Assembly: GCA_965223405.1 (NCBI GenBank) | Contig: CBDCWO010000005.1 | Coordinates: 1-5,960 of the forward strand | Source of the DNA: CBDCWO01 sp965223405 | GTDB taxonomy: Bacteria > Bacteroidota > Bacteroidia > Chitinophagales > Saprospiraceae | Reading direction: 5' to 3' | Length of the DNA: 5,960 bases | Shown here: positions 1 to 5,921 of the stretch, in pieces | How positions within the stretch are numbered: the stretch's first letter is position 1 | Layout of the letters: every line of letters begins with the position of its first letter | Translations under genes and position numbers: made by a program | The notes under the pieces: model-generated | Databases searched by the model: none | Told to the model about the DNA's origin: nothing | The model's input: the letters and a program-made list of their open reading frames with translations, nothing else

Positions 1-150
1 GTATGTTAGGGTATCTTACATTGGATGAGCAGATTGTATAGATATGGACAGGGAGACTGCTGTCATTTGTCTGTATCCAGCCTCTTTTGACTGTTTTGGC
101 ACAGAACTGCAGTTGTACACATCTTAATATTATCATCGTATTTGTCTGCA
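1..150 (-). mobile_element. 3' non-coding flank of an IS91-like element
   Basis: This lies directly downstream (minus strand) of the IS91-type transposase stop codon and has no plausible gene. It is therefore probably the non-coding end of that element; rolling-circle IS91 elements carry their replication origin and terminator in such flanks. Positions 1-27 match 3481-3507 at 22 of 27 bases in the same orientation, which suggests a shared element terminus. A short direct repeat CAGACAAAT is also present twice on the minus strand. The true end cannot be placed because the window starts here. Confidence 0.35.
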
Positions 151-440
151 TCATGGCTTTGGGTTTAGCAATGGAGGTGCCCTTCCTTTGGGTGCACTCA
201 GGATGAGATCTATGTAGCTTCGATCCGAAATGACTGGAATCTGGATCAAATCCTCTTGTTGGCATTTAGCACATCCCAAAGGAGTGAGTTCGAGCAAGTC
301 TCTTAGGATCTGAAACACTGTCCTAATGGTTTGGCCTACATTTCTTAGCAGCTGAGGGATTTGATTACTGACCTTGGTAAATATCGACGTGGAATGCAGA
401 CCATAATAGCGGCATTTTTGAAAATAGGGTGGTAGTGCGT
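151..440 (-). pseudogene. IS91-family transposase, C-terminal fragment
   Basis: About 95 residues in one open frame ending at a stop at 151-153. IS91 transposases are HUH-type rolling-circle enzymes with paired catalytic tyrosines. Only the tail is present here, so the catalytic part is missing. Visible family features are a CRYYGLHS segment (IS91 proteins usually have an R-x-x-YYG motif near the C-terminus), a helical linker, and a CAKC cysteine pair followed by a strand such as DLIQIPVI, as in the C-terminal zinc-binding part. The frame remains open rightwards to 564, but from 441 on that sequence is IS21 terminal repeats, so the IS21-like element probably truncated the gene at about 440. 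The identification is from remembered motif patterns and could not be searched. Confidence 0.6.
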
Positions 441-634
441 ATTCCGGCGATGTTGACCCCATCATTCCGGATGAAGCTGACCCCCATATTCCGGCAAGCT
501 GACCCCCTGAAAAGGAGGGAACCAGGTGAGGGGGATTCCGACAAGCTGACCCCTTCCGATGCAAGTCAATATTCCGGCATGCTGACCCCTGAAGGACTTT
601 TCTTGGGGGACTGACATTCCGGCATGTTGACCCC
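441..634 (+). repeat. IS21-type terminal repeat array (six 19-bp units)
   Basis: Six direct copies of a unit with consensus ATTCCGGCAWGYTGACCCC lie at 441-460, 464-484, 488-506, 535-553, 571-589 and 616-634. A partial GGGGTTGACCCC follows at 652-663. IS21-family elements carry several repeated transposase-binding sites at each end, and an istA-like gene follows, so this is read as the left end of an IS21-like element. Successive starts are 23, 24, 47, 36 and 45 bp apart, so the units tend to fall on similar spacing. No matching right-end array is visible in the window, so the element is one-ended here. Confidence 0.7.
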
Positions 635-655
635 GTTGGATGTTATCCTACGGGG
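631..655. repeat. REP-like palindrome, copy 1
   Basis: An imperfect hairpin with arms CCCCGTTGGAT and ATCCTACGGGG around a GTT loop. It begins in the final CCCC of the sixth IS21 repeat. A near-identical palindrome with a CGCG centre occurs at 3375-3400. The 11-nt arms match exactly between the two copies, so they are the same repeat family. Confidence 0.6.
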
Positions 656-734
656 TTGACCCCATGTAGAGAGGCATAGGGCAGTAGAAAGTTCATATCC
701 ATACATTAGGTCATCTAGCACAAACTAATTGAAA

Positions 735-1040
735 ATGGCCTATCAATCTAAACGTATGGAAGAAGTAAAACAAATCATCAGAACCTATCTAGAGACTGAG
801 AAATACAAAGTCGTCGCCCGACAATTGGGCATTTCAAAGAATACTGTTCGAAAGTATGACCGGTTGGCAGAGCAAGTGGAGATATCCAAGGAGGAGTTAC
901 TGACCCTGGATGATGAGCAGCTCAGAACACTGATCTATCCCGAAACAGTGATTCTGGACTCGGAACGCATAGGGATTTTTTGAGGGAAAGGTAAACTATT
1001 GGCTGTCAGAATTGAGCAGGGTTGGGTGACCAGACAGCTG
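735..1040 (+). pseudogene. istA: IS21-family transposase IstA, N-terminal fragment with frameshifts
   Basis: IstA is the DDE transposase of IS21-like elements and works with the AAA+ helper IstB. Translation from ATG 735 gives a helix-turn-helix region at about residues 10-45 (VARQLGISKNTVRKYDRL) followed by LDDEQLRTLIYPE, a typical IstA N-terminal layout. The continuous frame stops at 981-983. Reading on with one base removed from the T6 run (976-981) gives GIFEGKVNYWLSELSRVG. One base added to the G3 run (1024-1026) then gives GVTRQL, the conserved start of the IstA GVTxQLLWxEY motif, after which similarity ends. The catalytic DDE core and istB are absent. ATG 735 is preferred over TTG 729 because it is the standard start and gives the usual N-terminus. 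The gene lies 101 bp after the repeat array. Confidence 0.75.
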
Positions 1041-1764
1041 TGACGGAGGGAATCAAAGTTATTAATAATCCATTGCGTGGAAATATCAAATAAATTGGAG
1101 CTGAATCATGAATGGAGATCAAATTGATCATTTTGCCTGATAATGATTTCCGCTGCTTCTGCATATGGATAGGTGTCATCGAAACAACTAAAGCTAAGGT
1201 CAGTACTGTACTAAGATAAGGACCTGGAATTCGATTGAAAATATTGGCTATGGATATTTCTCACCAATGCAATGTATTGCAAGTGTAGCTAGAAGTGATG
1301 ATATTATCATAAGTGGATAATGATCCTTATTTGAAGGACAAGCAACCCAAACTTGGACTCCTTTGCTTTAGCATGTGACAAGAAGGAGGGCATTAATCGA
1401 CCTTGTTAGAATTTGAGTCATCCCTACCTCAGGATCAGTAGAGCCAATCCTGCCCGGCCGCCCGAAGCCTCGGCCTTTACCATCCCACTGCCCTAACGAA
1501 GAAGAGCACCCCGGTGGAAGAGAAAAAGTCTCTAGAAATGTAAGTGAAAAATTGGTTCTCTTAGCAGTTTTAGTGCTGCAAAACCTTACATACCTGTGCT
1601 AAAGTTGAAATGGCTCTTGAGGTTGTAAATAATTTATTGCAGTCTGGATATAGTGGTCCAGGCTTTTCCGAGTTCCAGGGTTCATAACACTTTCGCCTGG
1701 TGATACGCAAAATCGGGGCTGCCGGCCAACTCCCGTCATCTTGTTGAAGTACATGCCCATACGC
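1041..1764. other. Gene-poor, decayed interval
   Basis: No convincing gene is visible. The left part presumably derives from the missing body of the IS21-like element, but no IstA catalytic motifs or IstB are recognisable. Small palindromes occur at 1117-1129 (GATCAAATTGATC) and around 1297-1309 (ATGATATTATCAT). A GC-rich patch at about 1451-1515 contrasts with the AT-rich surroundings. On the minus strand 1599-1760 is open for 53 codons (starting MGMYFNKMTG), but it matches no family I recognise and has no clear ribosome site, so it is not called a gene. Confidence 0.5.
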
Positions 1765-1910
1765 TTACAAATAAATTACCCTGAGAAGGGTGCGCATCTG
1801 GAACAAAGCGCTCTGATTTGCTCCCGAATATGGCTCGCTTCAATTGGGACAACTCAAACTGAAGTTGCTCAGCGTTACCGTGCTTTTCGTCAATTGGGTC
1901 TGTCTCACGG
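1765..1910 (-). pseudogene. tnpC: IS66-family transposase (TnpC) N-terminal fragment
   Basis: IS66 elements encode TnpA, TnpB and the DDE transposase TnpC. This minus-strand frame contains EQLQFELSQLKRAIFG, then SKSERFVPDAHPSQGNLF. This is the typical end of the TnpC N-terminal leucine-zipper-like region (QLxFELxQLKRxxFGxKSERF) followed by the short QxxLF segment. The open frame extends from 2131 to 1736, but only this part looks IS66-like. The right-hand portion overlaps the group II intron remnant on the other strand and is likely a chance extension. No zinc-finger, DDE core, tnpA or tnpB is visible, so this is a small relic of about 48 residues. Confidence 0.65.
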
Positions 1911-2060
1911 CAAAGCGAGACAATTCTGCTATTCTCGATTAGGAGGGTGGAATGAACGAACATTCCGAAGGAAAAATACCAGCGGCATTTTAGTGAGAGA
2001 ACCGAAAGCACATCTTTCGGAAGGGCAGTTGCAGTCCCATTATGGATGAACGAACTGTAA

Positions 2061-2207
2061 TTTTGTACGACAAAACCAAATGTCCAGTGGACATTTGAGG
2101 TAGTGAACCGCGAAGCGGATGGGTGGGTCACGGAGGCTAGGCTTAAACGGCGAGGCTATCAATCCTTCTCTAGTTATTACCATCAGGTACGATCTCGAAC
2201 GACTTGA
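2061..2207 (+). pseudogene. Possible group II intron maturase C-terminus
   Basis: An open frame runs from just after a stop at 2058-2060 to TGA 2205-2207. It contains READGWVTEARLKRRGYQ followed by SFSSYYHQVRSRTT. It ends 9 nt before intron domain V, where the maturase encoded in domain IV of a bacterial group II intron normally ends. The ending resembles the L-x-x-x-GY-x-S-x-x-x-YY tail I associate with group IIC-type maturases, but that is a memory-based resemblance. Reverse transcriptase motifs such as YADD are absent, so almost all of the gene is missing. The frame has no start codon of its own. Confidence 0.4.
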
Positions 2208-2216
2208 TTTTCTTAT

Positions 2217-2349
2217 GAACCGCTGTATACGCCTGTCCCGACAACTGTCGTCGGGAAGGTCCGTATGTACGGTGGTGTAGACATTGTGCTGACAGAATCG
2301 TCAGTAGGGCTGAGGTAGTCATTTTTCTGGCTACCTCACTCTACTCGAT
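2217..2349 (+). mobile_element. Group II intron 3' end (domains V and VI)
   Basis: Domain V is recognisable as arms 2217-2231 (GAACCGCTGTATACG) and 2261-2278 (ending ACGGTGGTGT), which pair with G-U wobbles and a two-base bulge. The catalytic triad region reads CGC. Domain VI follows as a stem GAGGTAG (2312-2318) / CTACCTC (2331-2337). The intron then ends CTACTCGAT at 2341-2349, the usual 3' end with the unpaired branch-point A and a terminal AT. The 5' end (GUGYG), domains I-III and most of the maturase are not visible, so this is an immobile 3' remnant. The tip of domain V is enlarged by about 28 nt containing its own hairpin. Confidence 0.75.
2236..2256. repeat. Hairpin inserted in the domain V tip
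   Basis: TCCCGAC and GTCGGGA arms pair perfectly around a 7-nt centre. The hairpin replaces the small tetraloop normally expected at the tip of domain V. It may be a local extension of the stem or an inserted short palindromic repeat. Confidence 0.5.
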
Positions 2350-2360
2350 TATAAGCTTTT

Positions 2361-2708
2361 TTATATCCAAACATACATTTTAAATTCAATTTCTTCAGAA
2401 GTCAAAAACGCCTGAAAAGAACTAAAAGCACTATTTCCTGAGTAATTAGATTTTATCCAATGTAATAGAGTTTCATCGTCAATGATTTGAACATCTTGTT
2501 TTCTTAATTTTTCAACAAGTAACTCCTTACTTGACTTATCCACAGTCAAATAGTATTCGTAATCCCAATCACCTTGTAGCTTTTTTACTAAATCCCCTGA
2601 GTCGACACCATCTAACATCAAATCACCAATTTCTGTTATTCGAGCATATACTTGGATTTTTATATCTTCTCTGGTTTCTTCAAATAATGTTACAGTCAGA
2701 TTATTCAT
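2361..2708 (-). CDS. Hypothetical acidic 115-aa protein
   Basis: An intact frame of 115 codons from ATG 2706-2708 to a stop at 2361-2363. The start overlaps the last 8 nt of the upstream alarmone-hydrolase-like gene (ATGAATAA shared), so the two were probably translated as one unit. The protein is rich in Asp and Glu, has no signal peptide or membrane segment, and has no motif I can name. Central features are LDGVDSGDLVKKLQGDWDYE followed by a YYLTVDKSSKELLVEKL helix-like stretch, and aromatic residues near the C-terminus (FKMYVWI). Small soluble acidic proteins of this type are often immunity proteins or antitoxins, but that is only a guess from composition and context. The gene ends 11 bp from the intron remnant, so its terminator may have been displaced. 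Confidence 0.7.
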   Translation of the reverse strand: MNNLTVTLFEETREDIKIQVYARITEIGDLMLDGVDSGDLVKKLQGDWDYEYYLTVDKSSKELLVEKLRKQDVQIIDDETLLHWIKSNYSGNSAFSSFQAFLTSEEIEFKMYVWI

Positions 2709-3271
2709 TTATGAAAGATTTATATTTTTCTATCTTTTCTAGTAGCCTGTTTGCTAAATACGAACTTCCACTTTTGAGCTCCTTATGAATAATTTTAGCC
2801 TCTTCCAAATGCGCTTTTTTCTTATCATTTGACCAATAAAAAGGAGGTGCATAAAGGTTGCAACCCGATCTGCCATTTTTACCACCCAAACTTCCTTAGG
2901 TTGTTTTTTAATTCTAGCCAAACTGTCAAGCATTTTATCTTTTACTGTAGTGTCTTGTTCATTCTTAGTTAAGGCTAAAACACCATCTGCAATATTCTTC
3001 CCAAACCTATTCTCAACTTCTTTTATAGTAAGTTTTGTATCCTCAATAGTGTCATGTAAAATGGCACACTTGATTGATAAGCTTGGATTAAGTGCAGTAT
3101 CAATTTCAATAGCTTTTAAAATCTCAAAGGTCACACTACCAATATGATTGATATATTCAACTTTTTTTGAACTTTCTCTTGCCCTCCATATTTCTGACCA
3201 TCATGCAAATTACTTGCTAACTGCCAAATATCCTGAAGCTCATCTATTGACCATTTTGTATCCATATTCAT
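2701..3271 (-). pseudogene. HD-domain small alarmone ((p)ppGpp) hydrolase homologue, two frameshifts
   Basis: This resembles small MESH1-like hydrolases, which remove the 3' pyrophosphate from (p)ppGpp in the cytoplasm. Corrected for two indels it would be about 190 residues, the normal size. From ATG 3269-3271 (or the in-frame ATG 3263-3265) it reads IWQLASNLHDGQKYGG. It then shifts at the A7 run (T 3162-3168 on plus) to VEYINHIGSVTFEILKAI and CAILHDTIEDTKLTIKEVENRFG, and runs to VVKMADR. A second shift at about 2857-2864 restores NLYAPPFYWSNDKKKAHLEE and LANRLLEKIEKYKSFINE. The HD metal ligands are visible: His of INH, His-Asp of LHD, and Asp of MADR. Each shift is cured by adding one base. 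No synthetase domain is present. The gene overlaps the following 115-aa gene. It is either a recent pseudogene or a sequencing artefact. Confidence 0.75.
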
Positions 3272-3292
3272 TTACTGTTTATAACTCAAAGG

Positions 3293-3366
3293 AATGTCTG
3301 CGTCTATCTTCGAAAAGTCCGGAGGTGCTGGTCCATCAGAAAGATTATGAGATGGACGCAGACATT
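3293..3366. repeat. Long inverted repeat, 17-bp arms
   Basis: The left arm 3293-3309 (AATGTCTGCGTCTATCT) pairs with the right arm 3350-3366 at 16 of 17 positions, around a 40-nt interior. It lies just upstream of the hydrolase-like gene, so it does not terminate that gene. It could be a regulatory cruciform, a recombination site, or the footprint of a small palindromic element. No attC core boxes were recognised. Confidence 0.6.
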
Positions 3367-3374
3367 TCAGACTG

Positions 3375-3400
3375 CCCCGTTGGATCGCGATCCTACGGGG
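3375..3400. repeat. REP-like palindrome, copy 2
   Basis: A 26-nt palindrome with arms CCCCGTTGGAT and ATCCTACGGGG around CGCG. The centre GGATCGCGATCC is a perfect 12-bp palindrome. The only mismatch in the stem is a T opposite T. It shares both arms exactly with 631-655 and sits 8 bp after the long inverted repeat. The following bases to 3480 hold no gene. Confidence 0.65.
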
Positions 3401-3480
3401 TAAAAACGAACCCGTCCTTAGGGAAACGCGTTAACACCCTTTTAGGTGGTAAGGTACGATTTTAGGCTCTTTTGGGAGGT

Positions 3481-3507
3481 GTATGTTAGAGTAAATTACC
3501 TTGGCTG
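3481..3507 (-). repeat. 27-bp sequence shared with the window start
   Basis: Identical to positions 1-27 at 22 of 27 bases in the same orientation, beginning GTATGTTAG in both. In each case it lies on the downstream (minus-strand) side of a broken mobile-element gene: the IS91 transposase on the left and the tyrosine recombinase here. It may be a common element terminus. Confidence 0.4.
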
Positions 3508-3740
3508 AATGGAGAAGCTCTAGTAAGCACTCAGGTATGCTAATGTAGCGATCCTTAGACCCTTTACCTTACTCACCCTTATCTGTTTTCGGTTGCCGTC
3601 TATGTCCGTAATCTTCACATTCAAAGCTTCACTTAGACGGAGACCAGTGGCATAAATGAAGGTCAAAAATACCTGGTGTTTATAATTTAACGCATGTTCA
3701 ATGATTTTACTAACATCCTGTTTCGAACCCAAGAGGTGTC
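3508..3740 (-). pseudogene. Tyrosine recombinase (phage integrase family) fragment
   Basis: These enzymes cut and rejoin DNA with an Arg-His-Arg-Tyr active site. The minus-strand frame contains LGSKQDVSKIIEHALNYKHQ, then TFIYATGLRLSEALNVKITD. This is the start of the catalytic domain, with the first catalytic Arg in TGLRLSEAL (codon at 3637-3639). It continues to RKQIRVSKVKG. Adding one base near 3556-3558 restores KDRYISIPECLLELLH, the usual KGxKDRYxxLPxxLLxLL continuation. The rest of the domain, including the catalytic tyrosine, is missing, as is the N-terminal core-binding domain, cut near 3740 by the IS110 fragment. Some IS91-like elements carry such a recombinase, so it may belong to the same element type as 151-440; that link is inferred. 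Confidence 0.65.
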
Positions 3741-4825
3741 CGTCATGAAAAAGAAGCCTCATTAGTAAGAACTGAGAAAGACAAGGTGAGCGCCAAAGCG
3801 ATTGCAACGCACTTGGTCAACCATGAGGTCAGAATCATGAATAGCGCAGATCGAGACCTTCAATTTCATCAAGCCAGGAAGTGTTATCGAAATATTCAAT
3901 CGCTGATCAAGGACCAAACACGGGTCAAGAATAGAGCCGAGAAATTGATCTACGAAAGTTTTCCTGAATTATTGGGTATGACTAAAAGCGGTTCGCTTGT
4001 TAAATGGATGATCAAATTATTGGCTAGATACCCAAGTGCCCAGGCCATCAATAGAGCATCGATCAAGTCATTAGTCAAGATAAAGGGTATCACTGTTGAT
4101 AAAGCTGAACGGATTAGACAAAAAGCTGCCGAGTCGGTAGGTGCCCCCACTACATTATTCTTGGAGCACACCAGTAAGTCATATGTGCTGACCTAATACA
4201 GAGTGACAAGAGCATTCAAGCCCACAAGAAATTTCTAGAGGATAATTATACCAATAACCAAATAGAAATTCTTGAATCAATTAAGGGGATTGGAACCTAT
4301 ACAGCAATCGGTATGGTATTGGAAATAGAAGATCCTGGAAAATATCAAAAAGCCTCATCGTCATCAGCATATTTTGGATTATACCCCGAATTCAAAGAAA
4401 GTGGGGATGGTAACTCCAACCCACGAATAAGTAAGAAAGGTAGATCTTCTTGTAGGGCAATCCTCTACATGGCAGCTGCAAATGTAGTGATACATAATCC
4501 ATATTTTAAGGACTACTACGCACGGCAACGATCCAAAGGCTTAGCACATCATGCTGCAATAGGTGTAGTAATGAATCGGCTAATGAGAGTAGCCTGGGGA
4601 ATGCTGAAATCCCAAACCAAGTTCGATCCAAAGGTCGACCAAGATAATCAAGCGAAATTCGCAGAGCATGTCCCTAAGCCTCACAAAAGTCAATCATTGG
4701 AAATATCTCAAGGTGCTCCTATCTCGAGAAGGACTCGAAGAAAACTTCTAGCGGAGAAAGGGCCTAAAGATTCGCTTTCCGAATCAAGTGCTAGGTCACC
4801 TTCCTCCGCCTTGGAACAAACATAA
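3741..4825 (+). pseudogene. IS110-family transposase, N-terminally truncated, one frameshift
   Basis: IS110 transposases pair an N-terminal RuvC-like DEDD domain with a C-terminal transposase_20 domain and insert using a bridge RNA. The sequence enters in frame at about 3741 with RTEKDKVSAKAIATHLVNHE, the region that normally reads KTDxxDAxxIA. The second Asp is Ser here, and the first DEDD motifs are lost. A coiled-coil-like linker follows. The first frame stops at 4194-4196. Adding one base near 4175-4178 joins it to VICADLIQSDKSIQAHKKF and then LESIKGIGTYTAIGMVLEIE, SAYFGLYPEFKESGDGNSN and GRSSCRAILYMAAANVVIHN, the conserved transposase_20 core with the catalytic-Ser region. It ends with a basic, Ser-rich tail at TAA 4823-4825. 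GTG 3786 or ATG 4313 could start partial proteins, but neither would be a complete enzyme. Confidence 0.8.
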
Positions 4826-5055
4826 AAAATGTTTGCGTTCATAATTGGCATTAAACGGTATAACTAATGGGTTTGTTCAACGGTACGTGTATGGCATCGT
4901 TGCCGAGCACCAGACGGTTCTTTGTAATACGTGGTAAGTTACAAAAAATAGGCCAAGCGTAGGCAAGGGGCCATCCACCATATTGTAGCACGTTTTTATT
5001 ACTAGAAAAGAGATGAATGTTCAAGCACGTTATTTATTAAATCATAATAATAATC
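4826..5055. other. Non-coding interval after the IS110 remnant
   Basis: No gene. It probably includes the right non-coding end of the IS110-like element. A small hairpin GGCATCGTTGCC lies near 4892-4903. ATTGTAGCAC at 4982-4991 is the inverted counterpart (8 of 10) of GCACTACAAC at 5783-5792 across the cupin gene. A 15-16-nt direct repeat (AGCACGTT-TTTATTA) occurs at about 4988-5002 and 5024-5039. Confidence 0.45.
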
Positions 5056-5565
5056 TTAATTATTAAATCTTTCTCGATCTACTGGTTTTACTGCATTTTC
5101 CATCTCACCCAGTACCAACTCACGGACATCTATAGCAATTGGATCTCCTGGTTCTTGATTTTCTGTTCCAGGTGCAGGATTTCTATCAAGATAATTTATG
5201 TCAACTTCTCTTGACGGAAACACTGCTACAATACTTGCGGTAGCTTTACCAATATTCTTAAATCCATGGCATACTTTTGCGGGGATAAACACCACTGCCC
5301 CAATATCAGCTTTTTGTTTAGTGGTTCCGAGAGTAACCTCAATTGAGCCTTCATTTACAATCAATACTTCGTCAATTGAATGTTGGTGTAGTGGTATTCT
5401 ATCTCCTACAGCTATTTGTTCCTTAAAAACTGTCATGTTTTCGACAAGCCCGTTTTCGGCATCACCGGGGTCTACCACTAAGGCCAATTTCGAATTTGGT
5501 CGATAATCATCTGGATCATCAAATGTATCTAACGATACAAAATTGAATTGGTTTATAATTGCCAT
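5056..5565 (-). CDS. Cupin-domain protein
   Basis: An intact 169-residue protein from ATG 5563-5565. Both cupin motifs are present. The first matches G(X)5HXH(X)3E(X)6G exactly at about residues 54-73, giving metal ligands His60, His62 and Glu66. The second, GAVVFIPAKVCHGFKN (about 89-104), supplies His100. It is therefore a single small beta-barrel likely to bind a divalent metal. Cupins of this size include isomerases, dioxygenases and sugar-binding sensors, so no substrate can be assigned. There is no signal peptide or membrane segment. About 50 residues follow the barrel, rich in Pro, Asn and Asp. The start is preceded by AT-rich DNA without a Shine-Dalgarno site, as is common in Bacteroidota. 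It stands alone between cassette-boundary-like repeats, which suggests it travelled as a single-gene passenger. Confidence 0.85.
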   Translation of the reverse strand: MAIINQFNFVSLDTFDDPDDYRPNSKLALVVDPGDAENGLVENMTVFKEQIAVGDRIPLHQHSIDEVLIVNEGSIEVTLGTTKQKADIGAVVFIPAKVCHGFKNIGKATASIVAVFPSREVDINYLDRNPAPGTENQEPGDPIAIDVRELVLGEMENAVKPVDRERFNN

Positions 5566-5655
5566 TATTTAAATATTTAGTTCTTAAATTAAATCTATCT
5601 CTATTTTGACTAACATTAAAATAAGCTGCTGTTAATCACTTGTTTAAAATTTTAT

Positions 5656-5688
5656 CAAATCTATCAATTTCCCCCTTATCATAATCAA
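5656..5688 (-). promoter_or_regulatory. Candidate Bacteroidota-type promoter for the cupin gene
   Basis: On the minus strand TAGATTTG (5656-5663) matches the Bacteroidota -7 box TAnnTTTG. A TTG at 5686-5688 sits 22 bp upstream, slightly more than the usual 19-21. It would give a leader of about 85 nt. The AT-rich context makes chance matches likely. Confidence 0.25.
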
Positions 5689-5782
5689 TCATTTATACGC
5701 TAGCAAGAGGATTTCATCAGAACTGAAAGAATAGATAACTTATTTTCAAAATCTATTCAGGAGGTTCTCTTATGTGGGGAAT

Positions 5783-5921
5783 GCACTACAACGGCGGTGA
5801 AGTATAAGCGTAGTGCGGGATTACGAAGCCGACACTTTCAACTTCACCGATATGTTTGTTAATAGTTCGTAAGTTCAAATTTAGCACTTTATCCCGCATT
5901 ACGCTTATACATTGTGTGTGC
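5783..5921. repeat. attC-like large inverted repeat
   Basis: Nested arms are visible. The outer pair is GCACTACAAC (5783-5792) with ATTGTGTGTGC (5911-5921), imperfect. The main pair is 5802-5821 with 5891-5910, matching at 19 of 20. The inner pair is TTACGAA (5821-5827) with TTCGTAA (5866-5872), perfect. A competing 9-bp pair, CGGTGAAGT (5795-5803) with ACTTCACCG (5841-5849), could form instead. Long, imperfect, bulged hairpins bounded by complementary short boxes are the design of integron attC sites, but the outer boxes do not fit RYYYAAC/GTTRRRY cleanly. There is no gene in it. Confidence 0.55.

Noticed and set aside
429..614. 61-codon plus-strand frame with recurring LTP motifs
   Set aside because: It is the translation of the IS21 terminal repeats; the repeated peptide is a by-product of the DNA repeat.
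1451..1515. GC-rich patch with GGCCG/CGGCC arms
   Set aside because: The 5-bp stem with a 10-nt loop is too weak for a terminator or element end call.
1599..1760. 53-codon minus-strand frame starting MGMYFNKMTG
   Set aside because: Open but short, with no ribosome site or recognisable family; may be chance.
1741..2049. 102-codon plus-strand frame
   Set aside because: It is antisense to the IS66 TnpC relic, which has recognisable family motifs; this frame has none.
2950..3465. Plus-strand frames opposite the hydrolase-like gene
   Set aside because: Low-complexity hydrophobic or Ser-rich translations on the strand opposite a gene with clear HD motifs; shadows.
4170..4200. Programmed frameshift in the IS110 gene
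   Set aside because: IS110 transposases are normally single-frame, no slippery heptamer is visible, and the gene is already truncated; a simple one-base loss is more likely.
5198..5506. 102-codon plus-strand frame
   Set aside because: Antisense shadow of the cupin gene.
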